A stretch of DNA of 64,000 nt from Cylindrotheca closterium (taxonomy: Eukaryota > Bacillariophyta > Bacillariophyceae > Bacillariales > Bacillariaceae). Both the position numbers and the translations under genes were made by a program. The notes beneath the pieces were generated by a model. The model saw only the letters and a program-made list of their open reading frames with translations, was not told where the DNA came from and did no database searches. Location of the stretch: contig CAKOGP040002313.1 in assembly GCA_933822405.4 (NCBI GenBank), positions 62,001 through 126,000 on the forward strand. The letters run 5' to 3'. Position 1 is the first letter of the stretch; the number at the start of each line of letters is the position of its first letter. Of this stretch, positions 45,501 to 57,100 are shown one piece after another.

Positions 45501-46936
45501 CAAGAGGCATCCAAGTTCCAGGAAGTACTTGAGCCAGAAGTCGCAACGGGTTGTTGATGAAAATCTTCCAAAAGGATACTCTTATTGTTCAGTGCAACAG
45601 CAGAAGCAGCAGCGGCAGCATTATTCTTGGACATGTTCTTGGAAGCATTCTTGGACGACGCAAACCTTCCACCACTTCCACCACCATTGCTTGGCGTTGG
45701 CGTTTCCACAGGCGGCAGTGTCGTGTCCAACAAATTATTGTTGCTCGTATCCAGTATGGAAGTGTCATTCATCAAAAATGTAGATATGCTTCCAAATTCT
45801 TTGGGTGGTGACACTCTTGGTGGTGGTTTTGCTTGCTGCTGTGACTGCACATTCCTATTCGCTTGGATATTTACATTTGCATTTGCATTTGCATTTGGCT
45901 TCGTACCATTTGGCCGATTCGCATCAATGGCACGCTGAGCCAATCGTTGACTCATTTGTTCTTGACGCCTTGGCGAGATTGTGGATCGAGAAGTTGCTGT
46001 TTTCCCAGTGGTATTATTATCATTGTTGTTGTTGTTGTTGTTGTTGTGATTATTGACTGGAATAATATTGGACGGTGTTGGCGGCATCCGTGGTTGTTTC
46101 AATGCACTCCGTGTAGTATTGGCAGCCGATGGTGTCATTGCTTCATCATTATCTTCATTGCTGGAATTGGAATGCATGCGGTCCCGTACAGCACTTCTTC
46201 TTGGTGATGCTGCCAATGTTCTCGAAGTGCTTGTCATTGTTGTTGCCGTCGTCGTTGTTGCAGGTGTAGTATTAATGGTAAGGTTGTTGCCAATATTCGC
46301 ATTCGCACTTGACTTTGAGGTTGTGCCAGAGCTTGTCTTCATTGCTGGTGTTGGTGTTGGTGTTGGTTTGCGTACCACATGTTTGTTCAAGGCCACTGGT
46401 GGTTTGGCCAGCGGACGAACATAGTGCGACGATTGACGAGTTTGACCTTTCAGCATCGTCTTGTTGTTGTTGTTGTTAGTGGTGACAGCTGGTGGTGGTG
46501 GTCGATGATGATGATTAGCTTTAGACGGAGGAAGTGTTTCTTTTGCTGCTGCCACTCCTTCGTTTGTTGACTTCACAGGAGCAGTATTGACAGCATTATT
46601 ATTATTAGCAGCAGCAGCAGCAGTAGTTGCAGGTGGCGATTCCCGACCTTGCTGTTTATGAGAGGGAGACTGATATCTTGCTTTGAGCCGTGCGTTCAAC
46701 GCAGCACTACTCGTTCTGGTTGCTAGGCGAGTATAAGCATTGCTAGGAGTACTAGTAGCGGCCTCCACTGCTGTGTATATGTTGGTATTTGTATTGTTTG
46801 ACGTATCAATGGGACTCGGTGCCATTCGTTGCTTGGACATTGGAGCTGTGGCTGCCTTTTCCTTTTGTTGTGTCGTGTAATGAATGACTGTTTGAGGTGA
46901 TCTCGACGGCATGCTTCGTAATGGTGAGCTTCCTCG

Positions 46937-46970
<34 letters not shown>

Positions 46971-47536
46971 ATAGTGGTTGCAGGCCGACTCGTTCGGTTG
47001 ATCGAAGGCGGTGTCATTCTTGGTGCTGCTGCTGCTGCTGCTGTTGTGGATCCAACCGTCATGGAAGCCGTAGTGGCAGTTCCATTGGAATGCATTCTAT
47101 CGCGTTGTTGTACATTTGTCGGAGATGGCTTGGATTGTCGATTATTGGTAGCATTGTTTCTGGCCACGGCATTTAAACTGCTGCTTGACTTCGGATTTGG
47201 CTGCTGTTCCCGTGATGGCTTGTTGGGTGACAAATATTGAAACGAACCTGCGGGGTCAGAAGCAGTTGATGTGGACTGAAATCCTCGTAACGGTGATGAT
47301 CGGACCCTTTGTTTATTGACTGGAATAGTGTTGGTATTCGTGCTGGTGCTGGTGCTGGTATTGATACTGGTGCTTGCAGTAGGCTTTTTGGGCAGTGGCG
47401 GCATTGAACTTCCAGGAGCATTGCTGCTGGAATTGTTGGGAAGCAAGGTTTGAGCTGCTCGTTGTCTCCGTCTTGCCAATGCTGCTTTGGCAGCTGAATT
47501 ATCACGTCTTCTTGCTAACGCTGCTGCTCCTGACAT
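42557..47536 (-). CDS. Gamma-tubulin complex component 2 with long low-complexity N-terminus
   Basis: Single exon, 1659 residues, ATG 47536. About 700 N-terminal residues are Asn/Thr/Ser/Gln/Ala-rich with long homopolymers (Gln run coded at 46937-46968, Asn runs near 46020-46045). A middle domain (~730-930) begins CPELRHGDLIRI. The GCP N-terminal (Spc97) domain follows: EEVIGSFLGLEGRHIRM, HHLVEQILPMSTSYNRVQHF, HATRAVRDTKGGALINALWSLE, GSLL-type helices. The GCP C-terminal domain comes last (PISLVLSHHAMDKYKLLFRHLLFTKHVER, then QQMLHFVQNFLYYMSFEVIE and DDILQVHEAFL). GCP2 pairs with GCP3 in the small gamma-tubulin complex that nucleates microtubules. Human GCP2 is about 900 residues; the excess here is the low-complexity N-terminus. 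Head to head with MAD1. Confidence 0.9.
46937..46968 (-). repeat. CAA/CAG-type trinucleotide run coding polyglutamine in GCP2
   Basis: GTT units on the plus strand, read as CAA on the coding strand, give about ten glutamines in the low-complexity N-terminus of GCP2. Confidence 0.9.
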
Positions 47537-48002
47537 TATGTAAATTGCAGTGGCTGATGTTGATGTTGATGTAATGAATGTAACGAATGTAATGAATGTA
47601 TACTGCTGTATTCACTCTCTCTCTCTCTCGCTCCCACGATGGACGATGATCCCTTTTGACTTCTGATGCTTTTTGCGATTTTTATATTTCCGGCTCGGCA
47701 GCCAGTCCGTTCTGCGCCCAGTTTTTGAATCGGATTCAAACGCTACAGAATTCATGGTAGGCATTTTACATGTGCCAATCTGGTACGTGTACGTGTACAA
47801 ACTATTTCGTATCCATCACGTACAGTATTTATTTACTCGACTCAAACATCAATGGACTCTTCCGACTAATTCGTCGGTAGGTCAGAGGTCAAAATGACAG
47901 GAAGGAAACAAACCGCACAATAATCAAAACGCCAAGCTTTCAAGCTTGCCTTTTTCATCCTCACACACTGGCAAACAAGGCAAACGCTACATCTTGCATC
48001 TT
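47537..48002. promoter_or_regulatory. Shared promoter of GCP2 and MAD1
   Basis: 466 bases between divergent start codons of two mitotic genes. On the GCP2 side there are degenerate GAATGTAAT repeats (47573-47600) and a (TC)n tract (47612-47632). Near 47780 is a GTACGTGTACGTGTAC run. An AT-rich zone with TATTTATTTA follows near 47826. No gene is visible inside. Confidence 0.45.
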
Positions 48003-49859
48003 ATGCGGCGAGTCCCATTTCAGGACAGCGCCAACTCGGCCCAAAAACGTTCTCGATCTGCCTTGACCACCACCAACACCAACAACACATCCACATCCAC
48101 ATCATCCTCCAGATTGCTATTGGAGGATAATGCTGATAATGAAGATACTGAAACCATTCATTCGCCACCCAATAAGAAGCAATTAACATTATTCGATTCC
48201 TTTGCGACGACCTCGGTAGCAGAAGCCCGTCATGATATTTTGCAATCCGAAGTGGACACCTTGCAGGCCGAACTCGAACATTTCTATTCGGTCCAAGAGT
48301 TGGACGAACGCAAGCACCAAAAGGAAGTGGCTCGTTTGGAAAAGAAATTGGAATTTGCCGTCGAAGAAGCCAAAGAGGCCCAACAAATGATGGAAGAAGT
48401 GAGACAACAATCCGATCAATATGCCAAACAACAACAAGAGGCTCGCAAAAAGTCACAAACCGAATTGCGCAAAACCCAAAAGGAATTGAGCGATGCTCGT
48501 GTTAAAATTGCCCAATACGAAGCCAAGGAAGAAGAGGCACGCATGATTCCCTCGTCTTCCAATGAATGCATTTATGAGACCAATACATCCTTGAGAGAAC
48601 GCTTGCAGGCCCAACGCACGGAGAATGAACAATTGAAGGAGTTGGTGGCTCAATTGAAAGTCGATCTAACGAAAACCAAAGAGGTCATGGAAGAGGCCAA
48701 TAGAAAAGCCAACGCACCAAAAGAACCCACCATTTCCGAAGCTTCGCCCACGATACTACGAGAACTCAACAAGACGCGGATCGAATTGGCCGAATCGGAA
48801 CGCAAAACCCGGCAGTATAAAAAGGCGGCCGAAGTTGCCTCGACGATGCGAAAACAACTGATTGTCCAGGAAGAAAAGACCAAATCGTACAAGCGATCTG
48901 CCACCCTTTTGGAAAATGAATTGCGGACACGTACTAGAGAATCGGATCGGTTGGCCATTAAATTGGAGGCTTGGAAGAAGTATGGTGTCATGGTGCAACA
49001 AAAATTACAACCCTCTGCTAGCATCATTAGTATTCAAAAATTTGAAAATGACATGCCCCCGGAAGAACACAAGATTAATCAGCTTTGGAAAAAAACAGTG
49101 GGGGTTGTGGACGAATTGGAACAGGAAAAGTTACAAATGGAAAAGGCTATTGCCGATAAGGAACAACACGCACGAGAACTTCAACACAAGGTATACGAAA
49201 TGGAACGCTCCCAAACGTCCATGGACAAGATGCGTCAAGAATATGATCAAAAGCTGGCAATTCAGGAACAACAAGTCAAAATTCTACAACATCAAGAGAA
49301 TGTGCGAAAACGTGAAATTGAATCCCTTCGGGAAATTGTCGATACCTTTGATCAATTGCCCTTGGGGGTTCCTCCTGGATCGGGAACACCCAACAAACCG
49401 GACAAGGAACGATCGGCACGTTCGCTAAAAGTGCAATTGGACGCGGCCACGGAAGAAATTCAAGTATTGAAGGATGGACAAACCAAAATGAAGCAAGACT
49501 TGCACACCGCTCTAGATGCAAAAGCGGAACTTCAAAAGACACACAATACCGTCTTGGAAAAGTTTGGCAAGTTGAAGGATGCCTTGTATGCGGAACGTTC
49601 CAAAGCAGAAGCGGCCGAACAACGAGCGGTTCGGGCCGAAGAATTGGCCGGCAAGGGTTCCTTCAATCCTGATGCGACAAGAGTCTTTCACATGACCCAC
49701 AATCCATTGACGGAAGCACTGAAACAAGAAGTGGCCGTCTTGCAGCGACAAATACAAGTCTTGAAACAAAAAATTAAGGATCCTGTCGATGTTGGTGAAA
49801 CAAAGAACGATACTACTAATTCTGCTGCTGCTGCTGCTGCAACGCCTTCTACTACTTCC

Positions 49860-49890
<31 letters not shown>

Positions 49891-50246
49891 TTGGTAATGA
49901 CGTGGATCCCAACAAGTTACATCAGCGGCTCAAGGAATCCTTCAAGGAACAAATTGGTCGCTTTCGAGAGGGAGTCTATTTGATTACCGGCCTCAAGATT
50001 GACATGATTCCGGACGAGCGACCCAAATTCAAGGTCCGATCGGTCTTTGCGGAACAAGAACAGGATCATTTAATGTTTCAATGGCCGACTGGCAAGAATG
50101 TGAGTTCGTTGGACCTACTGGGGACGGAATTGGCACAAACCTTGACCACGACGCCGTCGTACGAATATGTCAAGAGGTTTCATAGCATTCCAGCTTTTGT
50201 GGCCAGCGTGCAACTACAATTGTTTGAGAAGCAGACAATGATGTAG
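48003..50246 (+). CDS. MAD1: Spindle assembly checkpoint protein MAD1
   Basis: Single exon, 747 residues, ATG 48003. Residues ~70-600 are almost continuous coiled coil. RVFHMTHNPL at 560-569 aligns with the MAD2-interacting motif of known MAD1 proteins (basic-hydrophobic-hydrophobic ... Pro). After an Ala/Thr-rich linker (~600-630) the RLK motif is present at 642-644 (HQRLKESFKEQI), which in animals and yeast contacts Bub1. The C-terminal RWD-like domain follows (FREGVYLITGLKIDMIPDERPKF, ending IPAFVASVQLQLFEKQT). MAD1 sits at unattached kinetochores and templates closed MAD2 to delay anaphase. Preservation of both motifs implies a working checkpoint. Confidence 0.93.
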
Positions 50247-50430
50247 TAGGAGGTAGCGTAGATGAAACCACGCTGTTATTTCGAAATGCGTCTTGCTACT
50301 GTAGGAATTTTTATAGTGCCACCATGGATAAAAAGAATATGGGAATTGGTTTCGTTCTATAGTAGTTATTATGCTGCTATTATTATTGATATAAAAGAAT
50401 GAGTTCTCTATTACCATTGATAAGACTGAG

Positions 50431-51120
50431 TTATCCGATGTACTCTAGACTGAGCTTGTTTGCGACAGCATCGGATATTCGCTTGCCGATTTGGGATTCC
50501 ATCAACGCGGTAACATCTTCACCGCCAGCAATGCTTTCAAACACCTGAGTGAGTGCTGTAGAGTCAGCACTAGCATGAAGCCGGCCAACATTGGAAGCTT
50601 GTGAAATATCCAGTAGCTGTCTTGTATCGGCCCCGCCTCCAAAAGCGATAACATGGAGCTCAAGGTCTCGATTGTACCGTTGCAATACAATCGAATTCAG
50701 CTGTGAAAGTGTTTGTGAGGCTTGTGCAGAATCACTAGGATCAGTTCCACCATCACTCATAAAAACAACAACAGGAACATGCGATGCTGGTGATTTTTGG
50801 GCTGCTTGCGACCCAAGAGATGCCGCAGGACTGAAACGAGTTCCTCCACTTCTGTAATCAAGAGTGTTTGGAACCGATGTGATGGGCTCACAGTCGACTG
50901 TAAGCCTTGCATTATCGTCAAACTGGACAACGGATACCAAATCAAGAGTACTTTGACTCTGAAGGCGCCGAGCAACATACTTGTTGTACGCCTCAACAAC
51001 ACCAGGCCAGTCATCCTCCATCGAACCAGACTCATCGAGAATGAATATAATGTGCTTGGCCGATAAGGTTGATGCCAATGATCCCATGGATTGTGTAGAT
51101 TGCACCATTGGAATACATGC
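50431..51120 (-). repeat. Near-identical segment shared with 60078-60767
   Basis: The last ~0.69 kb of both SecA-VWA genes (VWA2 and C-terminus) match almost base for base. I count three differences in the first ~330 bases, then more, and similarity falls beyond ~51120/60767. Interpreted as a gene-conversion tract or very recent partial duplication. Confidence 0.85.
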
Positions 51121-54100
51121 AACTTCTTTCTCGTGTGTGTTTTCAGCATGCTTGAGGTATGCATCTGTCAACCTCTGTTCAGTCCTACTCGTGGCCACGG
51201 GATCGAAAGAACAAAAGAACAAGTCAATGTCTCTTGCCAGCAAATCGCCAACGACGGATTCAGCAGTCAATCCCTTTGGATGTCGAATATTGTACGTGTC
51301 TCCGTTCGGAACCTGTGAATACTCGCTCGGTGCAAGACCATGAGCTGGAGCGTCCGTCAACACGAGCAAGCAATTAATAGTTCCAGACCAGTCACCACTC
51401 TCCCCCCATTTTGCGCCCCGATGGATGGCACCAAGAGAATCTTCAGCAAGATCATGCCCACCGGATGAAGCAGAAACCATTTTCTGGACTTTTGAGATCA
51501 CGTTCGTCATATTTGAAGTGAAATGGGTGTCATTGGACCAGATTTTTTCCTCAAATTGTTGCGCCTTATCATCAATATCGCGGAAACCCAACACGCCAAC
51601 GCGAAGCTTAAAGATCAGCTCTGGAAACTGCACCCGAAGCTTTGCGGTGATGGAGTCTTGGCCTTGCAATAACTTGTTCAAGGTTGATGGCAAATCTCGA
51701 GAGTATTTGTGCATACTACCAGTCACGTCGACAGCTAGTGCCATGTTCAAAACCACAGTAGACGGTATGGGTCTCTTCATGGCAAGGTAGATTTGCTTGA
51801 AGAACGACTTCGCGGCGGAAGGATTGGATGCCAAGAGTGCATCAAAATATTCATGCGTATTCTTGTCTTTCTTCGTAGCTTCAGCGAGGTTTCCATCGAC
51901 CACTTTGGCATTCAATTCACTCTTTTTTTCCCGTGCGTCACAAAGCCATTTGTACCAGTCTGCTTTTGCAATACTTTTCTGCTCTCCTGGCGTCACCCCG
52001 AATGTCTCCACTAGGTCATGTTCTAGCAAGATCAGCTTATAGGATCCTTGCTTGCCTTGACGTGCAGTACGGCCCTGTATCTGCACCTCCTCGCTTCTCT
52101 GCTCAGAAAGAAAGGTCTGAATGACATGCACTCCGCCGCTGTTTTCAACCTTTGAATCTTTGCAGAAGAAATCTGTCCCTCGTCCAAAGACGGCAGGGCA
52201 GATCGTGATTTGCTTCGCAGTTGCAGCTTTGTTGATCACAAAGTCCTTTTCAGATGCCATCATATCTTCCGAGAGAACCTTCTTTTGCCTCCCAAGCTTA
52301 TGGTAGAACGGACTCGAGGTGAACTCTTTGACGGACGTCATATCCTTGAAAAAGACGACGACCGCTCGTTTCTCAGCGGTGACTCTCTTTATATCCTCAC
52401 AAATTTTATGGTAGAAGTCACTATTGTTGCATTCGATGGTAAGCCCATCGCCGGCTTCATCGAAAGAGAAATTTGATTTTCCGTATACACTTGGAACATG
52501 GATATACGTTTGCACTCCATATCTTGCCAACACTTCCTTTTCGTACCTAGTCATCACATCAAGAGTGCCTGAAACACCCAAGATTCGAGTTGGTGCAATC
52601 TGAGCATAAGAGAACTGCCCACAGGAAACCGGCATTGTCAAGACCTGTTGCAAAGTTTCACTTTTAATGCTGCCGCGGTCGTACTCTTGGAGATACGCGA
52701 ACGCTGTCCTATATCCATACGTCACATTGTATGATACAGTGTCCATCACCTTGTATCCAATTCTCTGCTCACTTTCGTCCAAGAAATATGCTTCTTCGTC
52801 GACTCGTTTAACATGTTTCAGCATCAATGAGATCTCATTGTCGAGAAGGAACTCAAAGCCTTGCATCTTTTGGCGTAGACACTCGTATGACGCGCTGCTC
52901 TTTAGATCTAGTAGTCGCAGACTTCTTCCGTTGCAACTATGCTCTCTCCAAATACTCTTCAGAAGGTCGGCTATTTCGGGTTCCCTTAGTTGCGTTACTT
53001 GGTTGTATGTCTGCCCGTAGAACTCTGGCCCAAAAAACACATCCACTTCATCAACGAGCAAAATCTCTTCTTTTGACTGCCTTGAAAATAGTGGAAATCG
53101 ATTGTCAGTGGCAACATCTGAGCTGCTTTGTGTCTGGAGTGAGTTTTCCTCGGTGTGCTGAGGCAAAATGTCGACGCAATCGCCATGGCTTTGTCCGGCT
53201 AGTGCCTCTGATGGCCCTTGTTGGCGCATTGACTGCAACTCTTTCTCGTCCACAGTTGGATGAGGCGGAGATGGAGTAGGAGAGCTTACAAGTTTCTTTA
53301 GACTGGTAACATTTACGACATTGGAATTGACTTGTCGTAGCGCCAATGGATTGGACACTTTTCTGGCGATCTTCGGGAGATTGCTTAGCACCAGAGACTC
53401 CGTTAAGTACCGAATGTCTCCTTTGGCGGCCGTTGTATCCTCAGACAGTGTCGTAATCTTACTGTAGACAACATCTTCGGCAATTTGGAATCGCCTGAAG
53501 ACTTCCTCAAAGAGTCCATAATCGCGACGAGACAAATACTCACTATAGCAAACACACCGCACCCGAAAGCCCAACAGACCCAAAACAGTTGAAGCGGCAC
53601 CCAATATCATTGACTTTCCTTCTCCTGTCCTTATCTGCATAAGTTGACTTTCAAGGCTGCTTTCAGATGGCCGCCCGCACCCTAACATACAGAGTAGCGT
53701 CAAAACTTGAATGTTGTGTGGCTTCATCAGGAGTTTCTCGCCGAGTTCCGATGATTCGGAGGATGATTCGATTCTGTTGTAAGCCTCTCCAGATTTCAGT
53801 ACAGTGAATAGTGCAAAAACGCCAGCAAGGAGATCGGGAATGACAGCCTTGGTCTTCGTCGACCATCCATTATCGCACGTCAGTGGTTTCATTTGTTCCG
53901 CTAGCTTTGTTGTTTTCCGAACCAGTTCATTGATATCAGCGTCTTTGTTCAAAAAGTGTCCTAAGAGAGTTTTGTAGCTGCATTCGAATCGGCGGAAATG
54001 ATCCAGCAATTCGTCACGCTTGATATCAAGTTGACGTGGTGGTAGCGTTTGCTCTTGAATATAGCCTCTGATGTCTTGTACAGTATCCTCTACTGGTTTC

Positions 54101-57100
54101 TGTGTCGTTTCTTCGTTCCATACCATCGTCATTACTTCCTTGAATTGGCTAAACTCAGAAAGAAGCAACTGTCCGATCCTTCCATCGTCTTCGTCATCGT
54201 CATCACCCTTCTGCAGTGAAAGACCAAGCTCAAATAGATAGCTGTGCCCCCAATCTTCTTTGAGGCTGGATTCCAACATCAACGAGATGACATTTTTTGT
54301 GAAGTCCTTGAAAAATGGTAGCTCGATGAGAACGTGACCCATGTGCAAAAAAAGACGTCTGAAATCGTCCTTTTTCTCCTTGGCGATTCGACTTGACGTC
54401 AAGCACGAACGGGCTTCCTTGCCTAGATCCACCACTTCATTTTCAATGCTTTTAATAATGCCCTGGTTCCAAGACTCGCGAAAAACTGACGAATACTGTG
54501 CGCCCAAGAAGAAGTAAGTACAAACAATGACATTCGATTAAAAAAGAACGCCGCTTGACTCACCGATTTGAAGTGCTTCTCCATCTTCCTTAGGTCCTCG
54601 ATAGTCTCTTGCAGCCCCTTGTAATTTCGTTCTGACCAGTGTGTAGTAACTGATATCCTGACCTGCTCAACATGGCCACACACAAGGTTGTTCACAGAAT
54701 GTTCGACGTGGTTGGAATCCAGAGGCGGGGAAACAAGATCCTTCAATTCCCGCAATGAGCATAGTCGGCCAAGAATTTCGGCAACAACATCATACTGTTG
54801 AGTTCTCAAGTTTTGTCGAACGCTGTCTAAAATACAATCTCCAAAACCATTGATCAGCCTGTCAAATGCTTTCTTCTTCAGCTTCCCATCTAGTCGTTCT
54901 TCGTCATTCAATGCTTCCCAGGCTTCTTGAATAATTGTAAACTTCTCGTTCGTATGTTCTTCCTTCTGTACGACTTTATCTGGATGAAATTTCCGTGCCT
55001 TGCAATGAAATGCACGTTTGACATCGGAGTATGAAGCCGAAGGTACGACACCAAGCGTAATGTAGTGTTTGATGTTTCGAAAATCTCGGCCCGCACTGAA
55101 GTGTGCATGACATATTTCGGCGATCTTTTTTATCCAAGTATCCTTTTTAGCAATACTGTGATTCCTTAGTTCTTCAAACAACACAGCATAATGATCTGCC
55201 ATAAAGTCACCGAAAAATCTTGCGTCTTCCACAGTCGACTTGACCTCGAAAAAGTCATGCAACGACTTCAGTGTCAACGCCTCCTTCACTCTCTCGATTT
55301 CTTGCTCCAGCTTCTCACAGAAAAGTTGGTTGTTAAGGGCAAAAGCTCTTTGACATTCCTCTGTTTCCAAAATGAATGAAGCGCTCAAGATTGCGTTGCG
55401 AAATTCGTCAAAGGAACTTTTGCACTGTAAAGTGTTTCCCCCCTGACAGACTTTCTGCATCTGCGTACAAGTGTCAAGGAATGCATGCCTCGCACCTTTC
55501 TTCAATGCATCAACTTTTTCGGCGATGCTCTTGACGTGCTTATTGACGGCTCGATCCCACTTCATCAGCAGCTGTACACGGTCATCCACAATGTCAAAAT
55601 CTCCCTTTTGGAGCGCCATTGTACCTTCCCTGTATGCCTCCAAACAAAAATCCTCGGTTTGGCTTTTCAGCAGGTCGTATTGCGAACCTCCTAACCCCAT
55701 AGTTCCTTTGATTGCATTTCCAATCTTTCCAATATTTGCCCAGAAACCTGCGTTCGTCGGATCAAGCTTGTCCAATTTTTTTGCAATTGTCTCATGTGCG
55801 TTTATGTTTCGTCCAGTAGTATGCCGGAAGATTGCCTTGCACTCGTCCTGGGCTTCGACCCACATAGCCAACAATTTTTCTACATCCACGACTATCTCAC
55901 TATCGATATGGTCCTTCAGACCAGAATCCAAATGCCGTTGGAGACTCCGCAATATGTCAATACAATCGGCGTAGCATTGGCGTTCATTCACCACTTTCTG
56001 AAGTAGTTCGATGCGTTCTCGAAGTATGTTGTTTACGTCTTGCTTTGCATGTTTGTACAGTATTGAAAGATCGGAAGTCATCGTGTCTTCAGCAATCGAT
56101 ACCTGCCGAAGAGCGCGAAGAATTGGGACAATTTCAGTCGCATCCTTAAAATTGGATTTGGAGAATTGGTCCAGGAGTTGAGGCACCGACTTCAGTCTAT
56201 GGTTAAAGTCTTCCTGGATCTTTTGGTGCCTTTTGACATTGTTAATGAGAATGTGCTTCTTCGCAATGTCAACGAATTCTGTAGCCTTTTTTCGCTCCAA
56301 GGTCAGGCGGCAAAAATTCAAATTTTGAGCATCCAATTCCATTTGCTTCAGGCTTTCGTCAAGCTTCTGATTCAACTTTGTCTTGATGGTATTTGTTTCC
56401 TTCTCCAAGTCTTGCTGTAATTTATGAATTCCCGGGATCCGCGACTTTCTGTGTCCCGAATACTTCGACAGTTCGGAGTGAATTTCTTTCAGTTTGTCAA
56501 GATTTTTGACGATGAACGCGGTTGAGTGCGCTGTTGGCAAACCGTGAGGAAGAAAGTAAGCGGACTTGCCGAAACGATCCTTCAAAGATGTTTTCATCTG
56601 AGTGAGATAACTATTGAACTTCTTTCTCTGCAGTTGGTCCTTAGAGTTTGCAAGTGGTGCCAAGAGTTCCCCAATGCCCGAATAGTCTTCGGCTGCAATC
56701 ATCTCATGGATTGTGGAATCCACTCTTGTTTCTTTGTTCTTAAGATGACCGTCGAGAGTGTTCAAGTGTAGTGTAAGATCACCATCCAAAGTGCTGTCAA
56801 GAGAACGACCCTTTTCGAGAATTGCCATTTGCTCGCCTATTTCCTCCCAATTCGCTGTCTCGGTGATGAGAGACTGTACCTTCTCAACCTGTCTCTTTAG
56901 TGACTTCCTTGCTTTTTCTTTGGAGATTGCAAAAGACGGGAGTCGTTTGTCCGTGAAGCGATTGCCGTCGCCTTCAAATTTGCCCAGGATACACAACAAT
57001 CTTGCCATAGTTTCAAAATCGACTCCAGACTCAAAAATCTCATTCATAGAAAGGGATAATGAATCAACTTTGGCAAGCACAGTATCCTTTGTAGATTGTA

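Noticed and set aside
45585..47240. Several plus frames inside GCP2 with long Leu, Cys or Val runs
   Set aside because: Antisense readings of trinucleotide repeats coding Gln, Asn and Thr in the true minus gene.
50431..54495. Plastid SecA preprotein translocase
   Set aside because: No plastid leader, J domain upstream and VWA domains downstream, and a motor strongly diverged from the plastid/bacterial form.
54423..54507. Overlapping ends of a GTPase-J gene and a SecA-VWA gene as two separate genes
   Set aside because: A 68-base GT-AG intron of typical size joins the two frames in phase and removes both the odd C-terminal tail and the MGAQ start, so one gene is the simpler reading.
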